NCBI GenBank assembly: GCA_038503065.1
Contig: JBCAMK010000018.1
Span: 1,178,001 to 1,242,000, forward strand
Source: Paragyromitra xinjiangensis
Lineage: Eukaryota; Ascomycota; Pezizomycetes; Pezizales; Discinaceae
Direction: 5' to 3'
DNA: 64,000 nucleotides
The position numbers and the translations under genes were made by a program. Under the pieces are notes generated by a model. It did not search any database and had not been told where the DNA came from. It saw only the letters and a program-made list of their open reading frames with translations. This document shows, one piece after another, positions 1-9,998 of this stretch. Position 1 is the stretch's first letter; every line of letters begins with the position of its first letter.

Positions 1-574
1 TCAATTGGACGACTGGAACTCCCAGTCAATACCGGGCTCCAATATGAACCCAGACAATTATTCCGCAGCTCGGTGTTTCTATACCGAGGTAACAAGAGAT
101 CTTCACAACCCCGCATTAGTAGCGAGAGTTTAGCCTATTCTCCATTATGGCAAAAACATCGGTAACCCACATCTCGCTTCAGCGCTTCCCACCACTCTCA
201 CCCGCAGTTCCCCCACATCGGCACTGTGGAGCCGGGGTTTACCCCTGCAGAACCGTTAACGGGAGTCCGATGGTTGTGGCGGTCGGTAACTAAACTTCGC
301 GACTTCAGCCGGGTCGGAAGAAGTTCAGGCTGAACTCAAGTTTGCGGTTCCTGGTTGTGTAGATCAATAACTAATCGAGCAAGAGCTCAATCTACCCCAT
401 GGGGTCTGCGTGCTGTCCGGAGGTATGGACGGAGAGGGACTACTGTGGGAGCGGTGGGAGTGGTTTATAAGGTGGTGATTCCTCCCAGCTGCTTGTGGTT
501 CTCTTTCTGGTCGGGAACTGGTATTCGGGTCGATATATCTGACTGAACGAAACCCGGGATAGAGATACCCAGCC
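1..574. other. Upstream region of the sugar transporter, no gene seen
   Basis: I see no gene here. Open frames are short and have no protein-like composition. The stretch probably holds the promoter of the transporter whose ATG is at 575. The sequence around 466-500 is T- and C-rich, and a TTTATAA run lies at about 464, which could serve as a TATA element. This placement is inference. Confidence 0.4.
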
Positions 575-2380
575 ATGTATCGTATAAGCAATATCTACGG
601 TTCGTTTCGTGTTTTTGGGAGTAAAGGGCTGTATGCTGACGATTGATAGTGCTCGCCGCGTTTGGCACAATTGGGGGTGCCCTCTTTGGTTTTGATATCA
701 GTTCCATGAGTGCATGGATTGGTACAGATCAATATCTTGATTACTTCAATAGTCCAAACTCGGATCTACAAGGCGGGGTGGGTACTGCTTCTGGATATCT
801 CTGGCCTCTACTAACATCTATAGATCACCGCCTCTATGTCTGCAGGTTCATTCGTCGGTGCATTAGCAGCTGGATATCTCTCCGATATCATGGGCCGACG
901 ATACGCATTAGTCGTCGCATCAATCATCTGGATCATTGGATCCGTCGTTTCCTTGAGCGCCCAGAATGTGGGACATTTAATCGCTGGTCGTATCATTAAC
1001 GGTCTCTCCAGTACGTATCACCCAGGTTATCCTATTCCCATCTTATAGACAAACCCTAATAGCTCCCATCCTCAGTCGGCATAATGTCCTCCCAAGTCCC
1101 CGTCTACCTCGCCGAACTCTCCCCAAAGAACATCCGCGGGCGCGTAGTCGGCATCCAACAATGGGCGATTGAATGGGGGATTCTAATAATGTACCTGATA
1201 TCCTACGGCTGCACCTTCATCTCCGGGCCCGCCTCCTTCCGAACCGCCTGGGGTATCCAAGGCATCCCCGCCATAATCCTCTTCATCGCACTCTTCTTCT
1301 TCCCTGAATCCCCACGCTGGTACGCCTCCAAAGACCGCTGGGACGAAGCCCTCGACGTGCTCGCCCTCCTCCACGGTAACGGAGACATCCATAACCCGCT
1401 CGTTCAAGCCGAATTCGAAGAAGTCCGCGAAGCCCAAGCTATCGCAGCTCAAGGCGCGGCCATGTCCTGGCTTGGTCTCTTCGGCCCGGACATGTGGCGT
1501 CGAACAACGTACCCCCCCCTTCCTCCTCCCCTCACACACAATACTAACACACACCAGCGCGGCCCTCGCCGCACAAATCTGGCAACAGCTCCTCGGCGGC
1601 AACGTAATGATGTACTACATAGTCTACGTCTTCCAAATGGCCGGCCTAACCGGAAACGTCAACCTAGTCTCCTCATCAATCCAATACGTAATCTTCCTCG
1701 TCACCACAGCCGTAACCCTCTGCTTCATCGACCGACTCGGCCGTCGCCCTCTCTTCCTCTACGGCGGTATCGCAATGGGAGCTCTCAACTTCGCCGTCGC
1801 AGGACTCATGGCTACCGGCGGCCACTCAGTTACCAACGTTGCCGGGAACTACAACATCAAGTGGCAAGTCCACGGCAGCTACGCCACAGGCGTCATCGCA
1901 TGTAGCTACATCTTCGTCGGGTTCTACGGACTGACCTGGGCTCCCTGCGCATGGGTCTTCATCTCCGAGGTTTTCCCGCTACAGTATCGTGCCAAGGGTG
2001 TGGGACTCGCTACCGCCGCGAATTGGATCTTTAATTTCGCACTGGCGTATTTCGTCCCGCCTGCGTTCAAGAATATTCAATGGAGGACTTATATTATTTT
2101 TGGTGTGTTTTGCTTTTGTGGTGTGGTTCATGGATATCTTATGTTCCCTGAGGTAAGTCTTCCCCCATCGTATCACCGTTACCCGCCGCTGACTTAACCT
2201 CCCCACGGATAGACTGCTGGGAAGACGCTTGAGGAGATTGATTTCCTGTTCAAAGGGGATGTTCCAGCGTGGAAGAGCTCGAAGGTTGGGTCGAGGCTAG
2301 ATGACAGGGTTGATGAGCTAGACCATAAAGCTGGGGATGAGGAGAAAGCTGGGGCGACGACAGTAGAGAGAACTGAGTAG
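575..2380 (+). CDS. MFS sugar (hexose/xylose-type) transporter, six exons
   Basis: Exons read from the sequence: 575-599, 650-777, 824-1010, 1076-1508, 1558-2152, 2213-2380, giving 511 residues in one open frame. Introns are 46-65 nt, start GT and end AG, and mostly show CTAAC or CTGAC branch sites. The 25 nt first exon encodes MYRISNIY, which joins VLAAFGTIGGALFGFD, the usual start of fungal hexose transporters. Sugar-porter signatures are visible: GRR in the first cytoplasmic loop (DIMGRRYAL), PESPRWY before the central loop, QQLLGGN at the start of the second half, and DRLGRRPLF. About twelve hydrophobic segments are present and the length is typical. It should sit in the plasma membrane and import a monosaccharide with a proton; the substrate cannot be read from sequence. 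No damage is seen. Family is certain; sugar specificity is unknown. Confidence 0.93.
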
Positions 2381-3748
2381 TGTTTTTTCTTTTTTGTTTA
2401 CTATTTTTAATGATGGTTTATTCGTGTTGTGGGTTCGTGGGTGAACTATAACATTTTGTGTTGTTTTGTTGGGATGTCGTGGGGAAAGAACGATAGGCGA
2501 GTTAACTATGAGCTGTGGATTTGACATTCTTATTTAATTATTGAGGCGACTTAACGTCGTTCCTAGCTGAAATTTCAGTTTATCCTTATGTGCTGCGTGC
2601 GAGGACATGGAGAAATAGATGACAGTAGAACACCCACACCCCCACCCCCCATCAACCATGGCAAAACAAACTGGGAAAGACAGGAATCCAGCTTATCAAG
2701 ACCTATGTTCGATCCCACACATCCAGCGTTGATACTACTGCATGTGGTTTTTGGTTGGGGGTTAGGATAATTACCCAAGCGATATCAGATACATTTCGAG
2801 CGTCATGCATGAAGAAGCGATATGATAAGGTCGTGGGCCATTTTGCTATCTGAACTGTTGTTTTAGAGATGTGGGTGAGTGGCGGATGGGGGGATGGGGT
2901 ATCTTGGCACATGTGCTTGCTGGAGTGTGATCTGCTGTTGCATGGTCATGGACTATCACTCGGCTTCTTCACCTCCTACTTTGTTGTAATATTGGGGCAC
3001 GTAGGGAGGAATAGAAGGCTTGATTGCTTGCTTGCTAGGTGGGCATATGGCCCCTATCTAAATACTCTCTCGGGTGCCTGTCTCTCAATCATTTCCGATC
3101 CCGAAGGCCAAGCCCCGTATTAGGAAGCATCTCCAACATACCTCCCCAGCTAGTAGTAGCAGTAGTATATTCATTTACGTACGTATACCCAACCTACTTC
3201 CCCAGCTAGAGGTAAACTTTTTACACACTAGATACCTCCTTATAAACCCAGAGCACCCTAGAGAAGCGAAAGCCAGATTTATCGTGTACCTAGTTAGACG
3301 ATTACTAATAATCCCCCATAGCGGCCTTTTCCCAACACGCAAGGCTCTAGTGACCTTGCGAAAAAAAAACTTCGCTTTTCCCGTTATTGCGAGCATAGAA
3401 TTACCATAGATGATCTCCCTTCCGGTTCGGTTTATGATTGCCTCAATATACCGTTTTCCCTCTAGGGGTCTGAAAGAGGGGTGGGCACTCTCCACTATGA
3501 TTCCACCGTGAAGTTGTCAGGCCAGTTGTCTGGGGTGTTTCAGCTCACTTCCCTACTCTGGGGTGCTTCAAGTTTTTACGGGAAGGCATCCACTAATTCT
3601 TTAGGTTATCGTGGGTTTCGTTTGGGGTAAAAATATCTCTTGGTTATCTCTGGGGTGAAAGAATCGTCTAAGGTAAGCGTGAGGCTCAGCAAATGGACTC
3701 ATAAATAAAGGTTCGTATGGAAAAAAGTGTAGCATAATATCATGATCC
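2381..3748. other. Intergenic, no gene recognised
   Basis: Holds the 3' flank of the transporter and the 5' flank of tRNA-Pro. Open frames here lack ATG starts in good context or look like low-complexity translations. Between about 3528 and 3650 the phrase TCTGGGGTG recurs three times with variation, a degenerate short repeat. An A9 run lies near 3361. Confidence 0.4.
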
Positions 3749-3829
3749 GCCCTGATGGTCTAGTGGTATGATTCCTGCTTTGGGTAACTTAAATGCAGGA
3801 GGTCTCCGGTTCAATCCCGGATTAGGGCC
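3749..3829 (+). tRNA. tRNA-Pro(TGG) with 9 nt intron
   Basis: The acceptor stem pairs GCCCTGA with TTAGGGC. The D arm contains TGGTCTAGTGG, the standard A box and typical of fungal tRNA-Pro. The anticodon stem CCTGC/GCAGG encloses TT-TGG-G, followed by a 9 nt intron (taacttaaa) after position 37. The T arm is TCCGG-TTCAATC-CCGGA, a good B box. A T-rich Pol III terminator follows at about 3830-3840. A second copy lies on the minus strand at 50536-50617. Confidence 0.93.
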
Positions 3830-4557
3830 TTTCTTTTTTTCGCTCCCGTTTTTGGAAGTAAACCTAATGTTGTGGGCTCAATAGGCTTAGATTAAGTCAC
3901 CTGAGTTCTGGATGTCTTTGGATGAACTTTGGCCAAGGCGTTGAGTGGAGGAGAAGGTTAGTCACGGATGATCACTCACATAGTCTTGGCGTGTCGCGCT
4001 TTTTCATGGGCTTTGTGGAATGGCATTCCCGGTGATTACGTCGGGATAGAGACGCGGTGTTCAATCTGGTGGTATATTCGGGACTATTTTTGGTAATAGG
4101 AATTACTCGTCGAGTATAGAGAAACCGTGGAGTCGTCTGTCACGGAGAGAATTTATACGAGGTGTCTGTCTCTTTAGGCAAAGTGTTTTCTAGAATTCCT
4201 CTAGCCTAGCAATAAGCGAGCACTTCTGAATAGAGTACTCACAATCATGCTCAGAAGATGGCTAATCCCACACCTAGCCCCAATCTGCTTCATAGCCGGT
4301 AGGTTAAACGCTGGGGTCGAGGCATATCACTAGTAAGCTTTCAAGAAACGATGATTTTTATAGAGATATGTCGTGATGGATCTAGAGTACATAGCTGAGT
4401 ATAAGAAACTAGACTAAAACTACATATACGGTAATTAATGGAAACTATAATCCGGAGGATGAATGGGTAAAGACAAAATGTCAAGACAACTTGCTATAGA
4501 AGGTTGAAACGGCATCTGGGCGGCATTTTTTTAGATCGTCTATATACCCAACTAACC
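3830..4557. other. Intergenic, no gene recognised
   Basis: Between tRNA-Pro and the stop codon of the ankyrin gene. I see no coding exon, repeat or RNA gene. It includes the 3' untranslated region of the minus-strand ankyrin gene. Confidence 0.4.
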
Positions 4558-6246
4558 TTAACTATTACCCACACTTTCATGGCCAGCAGTTCTCTCTTCT
4601 AACACCCTAAATATTGCAGCTTCTCCAGGTCCGTTGGTAATTTTCCCTCTCGCAAGTTCCATCGGTGTTTGCCAACCAGAATCCACAAGGCTCGGGTCCG
4701 CCCCAGCCTCCAACAGCAAAGTGACCATTGCCTCGCCTCCTGCGAGTACTGCATGATGAAGCGCGGTTCTGCCGTCATCATCTTGGGCATCGATTTCGGC
4801 GTCATTATGGAGCAGTAACCGAGCGATATATAACATGTCATCGCATGTGCCCCTATTACTTTGTACTATATACTTGTCATGAGACTGCCAGGCGATTCCA
4901 GCGGCTGCAAGAATGAGCGCTGTTGAGTTTGTGTGGTTGTGGAGATTAACCTCAGCTCCGTGCCTGAGCAGTAGCGTCACGATTTCTCTTTGCCCACGTC
5001 CAATCGCATTGTGGAGTGGTGTGTTGAGGAGGCAACAGGTATTGTTTACGGGGACCCCTTTTTCGAGGAGCAGTGATACGAGCGTAGTGTCTGCTGAGGG
5101 CAGTTTTAATGCTCGATGAAGTAGTGAGTGGCAGCCTATGCTCACGTGGTCTACTGGTGCTGTTTCAATCAAGAATCTTGCTATTTTGTAACGTTGAGAG
5201 TCCATCGCTGCGTCGATGAGGGAATACCCATGCGACGGGTGGGCAAGTTCCCACGCGCCCGCTTCGACGAGCAACCTCACGACTTTTTCGTTGCCCCCTC
5301 GCACTGCAATATAAGGTGGCGTCATTTCGAGATAGCCACCGGGCTCTCCGGCTACGTCCGCTCCCTGTTCTAAAAGCGACTTGACTACTATGGCCGCAAA
5401 ATCATCATCCGGAATTTCTGCGGCGATACGGAGTGGTGTTATACGGTTCCGATACCTTTCAGTAACATCCGCGCCCTCAAGTAGCACCATAACAACATCC
5501 ATGTGATGGTAAGATCTCGCTCTATCTAAAGGCTTATCTCCAAAGCTTCCCACAGCAAGCCTATCTGCCCCTCCACGTAATAGGAGCTTAACCACTGCTA
5601 TTTGCCCTGTGGTAGCTGCACAATGGAGTGCTGTATGACCATATCGATCCCTCGCATCAATATTTGCTCCTCTATCCAGCAGTAGACGCGCCAGTGCCTC
5701 ATCCCCTATTTTAGCTGCCCAGTGAAGCGCAGGGCCTTCGCGAGATGAGCGTCTGCCTTTTCCGACTCGGACATTAATAGCCACACCCTCTGAAAGTATC
5801 ATTGCGATCGACTCCGTGTTTGCAGCATTTGCAGGTGATAATTGATGGAGGAGTGCTCCCGATTGTCCTTTGATAGTGATTTTTCGGAAGCCAGGTGATG
5901 ATAATAGTACTCGGAGCATGGGTTCGTTTTTGGTGGCGATTGTCCAAAGTAGTGCAGTGAGACCACGTCTGAATCCACTGCGTGCTGCTAGGCGGTATAA
6001 AGGTGTTGCTAGAAGCGTTGCGAGACGACGGTTGGTAATGAGGAAGGCATAGAGGTGCTGAAAGTCATCGATGTATTCTACAATGAGCACGAGGAGCTCA
6101 TTAGGGAGATCTAGCAACGATGTAAATGGCCCTTTTGTCATATTTGCGATGATAATGATGGCGATGGTGATGATGATGATGTTGATGAGGGGTAGATTCC
6201 CATACCCTATGGCTTGATGTAAGTGGTTGCATTGTGCGTGACTCAT
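4558..6246 (-). CDS. F-box and ankyrin-repeat protein
   Basis: A single open frame of 562 codons. An F-box-like segment follows the third Met: LLDLPNELLVLIVEYIDD, with the LP-EL-I pattern, at about residues 44-61. The rest is a run of roughly ten ankyrin repeats with clear consensus cores such as ALHWAAKIGDEALARLLLDR, TALHCAATTGQIAVVKLLL and TALHHAVLAGGEAMVTLLL. The first 35 residues are isoleucine-rich because they translate an ATGATG-type microsatellite, so the true start may be the Met at 6141 (residue 36), just before the F-box. F-box proteins normally bring substrates to SCF ubiquitin ligases, and ankyrin repeats bind protein partners; both roles are inferred from family. In ascomycetes this architecture is a large, variable group, so no ortholog name is given. 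An A/T-rich TATA-like stretch lies near 6305-6320 upstream. Confidence 0.88.
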   Translation of the reverse strand: MSHAQCNHLHQAIGYGNLPLINIIIITIAIIIIANMTKGPFTSLLDLPNELLVLIVEYIDDFQHLYAFLITNRRLATLLATPLYRLAARSGFRRGLTALLWTIATKNEPMLRVLLSSPGFRKITIKGQSGALLHQLSPANAANTESIAMILSEGVAINVRVGKGRRSSREGPALHWAAKIGDEALARLLLDRGANIDARDRYGHTALHCAATTGQIAVVKLLLRGGADRLAVGSFGDKPLDRARSYHHMDVVMVLLEGADVTERYRNRITPLRIAAEIPDDDFAAIVVKSLLEQGADVAGEPGGYLEMTPPYIAVRGGNEKVVRLLVEAGAWELAHPSHGYSLIDAAMDSQRYKIARFLIETAPVDHVSIGCHSLLHRALKLPSADTTLVSLLLEKGVPVNNTCCLLNTPLHNAIGRGQREIVTLLLRHGAEVNLHNHTNSTALILAAAGIAWQSHDKYIVQSNRGTCDDMLYIARLLLHNDAEIDAQDDDGRTALHHAVLAGGEAMVTLLLEAGADPSLVDSGWQTPMELARGKITNGPGEAAIFRVLEERTAGHESVGNS

Positions 6247-6485
6247 GCTTCGCTAAGCAACCTGAGAGACCCTTTATCGGGAGTTAACAATGCCTTGGCG
6301 CTTAAAAATATATATTATATCTCTTGATGGCTGGCCCTTGAACATATAAGGAAAGTGTTCCCTTTCCCTCACGCTTCCTCGGTGTTATGTTATATCCTAC
6401 TCTTGTCCGAAATACCGGTATATTGATACTTATGCAACATGATAGTTAAGTGTGACATCGAGTGATTATTTATGACAGTCAATAA

Positions 6486-6584
6486 GCCACCATGGCCGAG
6501 TGGTTTAAGGCGGCACATTTAAGTTATTCCAAAGACTGAACTGTGCTATCGAAAGATGCGTGCGTTCGAACCGCACTGGTGGCA
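6486..6584 (+). tRNA. tRNA-Leu(TAA) with 17 nt intron
   Basis: The acceptor stem is GCCACCA/TGGTGGC with discriminator A. The D arm is GCC-GAGTGGTTTAA-GGC. The anticodon stem GCACA/TGTGC has loop TT-TAA-G, a 17 nt intron, then C. A class II variable arm (ATC/GAT stem) follows, then the T arm GTGCG-TTCGAAC-CGCAC. A T-rich terminator begins a few bases downstream. The long variable arm and TAA anticodon identify leucine. Confidence 0.94.
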
Positions 6585-7356
6585 ATCATTCTTTTTTGCT
6601 TCCAACAAACAAGCCTTGTATGGATCTTTTGTGGTATGATAGGTGGGGTACGTGATTGAGCGGTCTTCATAGTAGCGACAAACCAGCCAACACACTATCG
6701 ATATCTAGGGTCAGACTAAGTGTTGTTGGATCTTCCCTGATTCGAAATATGACTACAACGAAGCGGCTGACGATAATTAACCAACTTTGCACAGATACAT
6801 ACCAGTACTAATGAGATTACTCTCCCGAATACGAGTCGTTACAATGGATATATTTTGAAGCTGTTGACTATCGTGTTAGGTATTCTTGAGTAGTGTGACC
6901 GCACGTCGTCCAGTTTTAATTATTTTGGCTTCTTGTTTGTTCCGCGTACGTACTCGATCGACGCGGGAGTTCACATATCCACTTAGTTATGCATCTTCCT
7001 GGTAAGCATCTCACGCATTAGTACAATTTAGAGTGTAATAACTTAGGCAATTGGGTATGTCGAATGAAAAGTCTGACTATTTATCTCCACCCCGACTTAT
7101 ACATTATCACTCGATGTAAGTTCTGGTTCAAAATGCTGAGAATTGAGATACCGAGGTCATTTAGTTTGCTTGCTAGAGGCGAAAGTCTCTCTATATATAC
7201 AACTATTGGCTCAGTAGAAGTATCCCTACAGGACAGCTTACCGGTCTTCTAATACTCCAGACACCTCGAGTAGCCGTCTAGATAATCTAAAGCCGGCGGG
7301 GTGACTTGAATAAAAGAAACGCTAAGAAATAGATACGAATGAATAGTACCAAACAG
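6585..7356. other. Intergenic, no gene recognised
   Basis: Start of the gene-poor central block. TA- and CTAG-rich sequence with only short chance open frames. No RNA gene or repeat recognised. Confidence 0.4.
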
Positions 7357-7484
7357 TACTTGTCCTCCAGCATATGAACCGGAAGACGGTGTGTGTGACT
7401 TTTTACGCTGAAGGATTCTGCTCAAACTTCTCAATATACAAAGCCACATCCTTGTTTTTCGGGTTATACATTAGAGGGTGAGTA
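7357..7484. mobile_element. Palindromic MITE, copy 1 of 3 (diverged)
   Basis: It begins TACTTGTCCTCC and ends GAGGGTGAGTA, so the arms are inverted. The core matches two better copies at 9711-9843 and 9865-9998 (shared CATATGAACCGGAA, TGTGTG, TTCTGCTCA and CAAAGCCACA). It is non-coding, about 130 bp, and folds nearly end to end. TA at both ends fits insertion by a Tc1/mariner-class transposase; that assignment is inference. Confidence 0.75.
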
Positions 7485-7512
7485 TGAATAGCCATATCCG
7501 AGGGACGTTTGG

Positions 7513-8064
7513 TGGAAATGTATCATTTAATTCATTTAATGATGCCTATACTGATGCCTTTACTACTCCTCTGGGGGAAAGGCATCGGTAAAAGCATCAG
7601 CAAAGGCATCAGAAAAAGTGTAGGGAAAGTCGTCGGGGAAAGGTATCAGTAAATGCATCAAAAGATGCAAATCTTCCGAAAAACAAGGGTCCAAGTAGCG
7701 GCCAATTGGAAGTAACACATATGAGCAGGGAGTTCAGGTGATAAGCACCCGGCCTTGTTAGGAAATGGCTTGTAAGGGGTATGCAGAAGGGTACTGGTTC
7801 AAACCTCTAGGAATCCACTCTTTTTGAGGAAAATTTTACGATTTTTAGTGTGGGAAAAGGGATGGGAAAGGGCTTATGGCAATGAGGAAATAACACTGGA
7901 AAGGCATCATTTTTCCCTAACTACACTTTTGCTGATCCATTTACTGATGTCTTTCCCACACAATATTTGGTGAAGTAGTTGATGCTTTTACTGATGCCCT
8001 TGCTGATCCGTTTCCCACACAATTATTTTGAAGGGCAATTGATACATCTACTGACACATTTCCA
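7513..8064. repeat. Foldback-like repeat built of GATGC/GCATC modules
   Basis: The ends form an imperfect inverted repeat (TGGAAATGTATCA at the left, TGACACATTTCCA at the right). The left half (7540-7680) carries repeated modules of the form AAAGGCATCAGTAAA. The right half (7890-8060) carries the reverse complements, such as TTTACTGATGCC and TTTCCCACAC. The centre (about 7720-7825) has a Pol III B-box-like GGTTCAAACC at 7796 followed by TTTTT, but I cannot fold a convincing tRNA. No coding sequence. Confidence 0.55.
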
Positions 8065-9495
8065 TCGCCTGTAGAGTAAGCAACCCATTTCCAACATTTA
8101 AGATGCCCCACACCCAGACCGACCTATCTTAATTACAAGTCTTGGCGCTGTTACACGCCAAACGAGCCACCTAAGCCTCGAAGAGGGCTTGTGTTAATCG
8201 GTACTGGAGCCGTTTATTTTCGCACTTAGCTAGAGGTGGAAGCTTATAATTAACAGGCCTAGGCTGAAGCTGCGGGACATTTTGGAAGCAATGAGGAATA
8301 GCTACATCAAGCTGTATCAGAAACGGATATCTCTCCGACAAAAAGTAAGACAAGCCAAAGGGTTGCGATATTAACTCTTGAGGGGCTTGCCGCAGAACTA
8401 ACTTTGGTGGCCTATAAACGAGCCTTAAGCTTGTTGGAATTTTAGACACGCGAGAAGGTAGGAAAGGTTTAATCGCTTGATATCTAAAGGGTGACAGTTT
8501 ATTTAGTTCTATGTACTTGTGTAATATCTAAACGGGGTCATATTAGGAAGATTCTCTAAAAACGGGTGCTCCGCGGGATCGAGTGAGATATTGTGAGGTA
8601 CCCATATTTTCCTATCAAATATAGCGCATAATATCGCATGATATGGGCTGATAGCCACGTGGGATGACGAAATTTACCCTTCCAGGCAACATGACGGGGA
8701 AAACACAGATTAGGCTAGATTTGGATCTTGGGATTGAAACATAAGAGGTATGGCGGCTATTTGGAGGTCGTATTCACTTGGAAGATTTCCTTTCACCGGA
8801 GCAATGACGTTGACCCGCATAAAGCTATCTGAACGCAACTACAAAAACAAATCCACATACACATAGTCGACGCAAAGTTTGGATCCCTCTAATCGGAGCA
8901 CATCGTCCGATCGGAATTTCCTGGGAGTACATCTCATAGGAAATATTGCTAACCTACAAATCTTGGACCGTTTCCTAAGGGCCTTATGCGAAATCGCAAT
9001 ACCCACGCCTACAGCCGTGCATGAGTCAATTGATCAACCTTCTTTAGACTATAGGCCGTGATTACATATGGCACAAAATTCATACAGCGTATGCTTCTCT
9101 CCAATCTTACCGGAGACCTCTAAGCGCTACCGTGATTAGGAACATTTAAATTTCCTAGAAAAATAGATGAATATTTAGCAACATAGTTGACTTCTTTGAA
9201 TGTCTCTAGTACTTATGTCAGCTTGAGCTGAGGATACCCTCGTGATCCTGGCACTTGACCGTGAGAGATACTTGAATCCTAAACCTTTGGATAAAGTCAT
9301 TATGTAATGCGATACGTGTAAAATCGAGGGATGGCGAATGTGTAGCCCGCTACGGCTGTGTCTGATTCTCCGAATATTCTAATTGTTCTGTTACATACTT
9401 GTTTGATCGAGCCCGTTTTTTGCAGGGTTTAGGCCAAAATCACACAGAAAATAATCCCTAAGGGCTATTTATCACATTTTGGAGTGTGCAAGATA
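8065..9495. other. Gene-poor stretch, nothing recognised
   Basis: Only short open frames with no recognisable domain. The longest, on the minus strand at 8171-8449, is a 92-residue frame without family resemblance; I treat it as chance. Confidence 0.35.
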
Positions 9496-9497
9496 TA

Positions 9498-9861
9498 CCG
9501 TAGGGACTCGACAAATACAGACCGTTGCCAAGAGGGGGCGTCTGGTATACTATCCCAATAACGGAGTTGATTGAGCTAATTTTTGGGGTTTTCTCTGTGA
9601 ACTGACTCCGACAGCCTCAGCTGAGCCGTCTCCCCTTCTGTTTTGATGAAAATCGATCCCTCAAAAGGTATAGTATAGCAAGCCTCTTTCTTGGCAACGG
9701 TCTGTACATGTACTTGTCCTCCAGCATATGAACCGGAAAACAAGGGGTGTGTGGCTTTGTATGCTACAGGATTGTGCTCAGACTTCCTAGCATACAAAGC
9801 CACACCCCCCCTGTTTTCCGGTTCATATGCTAGAGGACAAGTATTTGTCGAGTCCCTACTG
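9498..9861. mobile_element. TIR element flanked by TA, interrupted by a palindromic MITE
   Basis: The left end CCGTAGGGACTCGACAAATA and the right end, read on the minus strand, CAGTAGGGACTCGACAAATA form terminal inverted repeats that continue into ACAGACCGTTGCCAAGA. TA lies directly outside both ends (9496-9497, 9862-9863). The right repeat is split near 9706 by the palindromic MITE at 9711-9843; without that insert the repeat is continuous. TA targets and a C(A/C)GT terminus fit Tc1/mariner (Fot1/pogo) non-autonomous elements. It is non-coding. Confidence 0.8.
9711..9843. mobile_element. Palindromic MITE, copy 2 of 3, inserted in another element
   Basis: An almost perfect hairpin of 133 bp: TACTTGTCCTCCAGCATATG at the left is mirrored by CATATGCTAGAGGACAAGTA at the right. 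The arms continue through ACCGGAAAACA and a GTGTGGCTTTGTATGCTA block to a loop of about 20 nt. It interrupts the right terminal repeat of the 9498-9861 element, so it is the younger insertion. TA flanks it. Confidence 0.85.
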
Positions 9862-9864
9862 TAG

Positions 9865-9998
9865 TACTTGTCTTCCGCCATAAAAACCGGAAAACAGGGG
9901 GGGTGTGGCTTTGTATGCTACGGGATTGTGCTCAGACTTTCCAACATTCAAAGTCACACCCGCCCCCGTTCTCCGGTTCTTACGGTGGAGGACAAGTA
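9865..9998. mobile_element. Palindromic MITE, copy 3 of 3
   Basis: The same hairpin family as 9711-9843, in near-tandem: it begins TACTTGTCTTCCGCC and ends GGTGGAGGACAAGTA, with the same central loop region (GATTGTGCTCAGACTT). Most differences between the arms and from copy 2 are single-base changes. Confidence 0.83.

Noticed and set aside
7540..7680. CRISPR-like array of GATGC units
   Set aside because: Units are short, unequal and invert later in the same region; there are no unique spacers and the genome is eukaryotic.
7713..7825. tRNA gene in the centre of the foldback repeat
   Set aside because: A B-box-like sequence and oligo-T are present, but no acceptor or anticodon stem pairs convincingly.
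8171..8449. Minus-strand frame of 92 codons
   Set aside because: No family resemblance, no promoter, and similar chance frames are common in the block.
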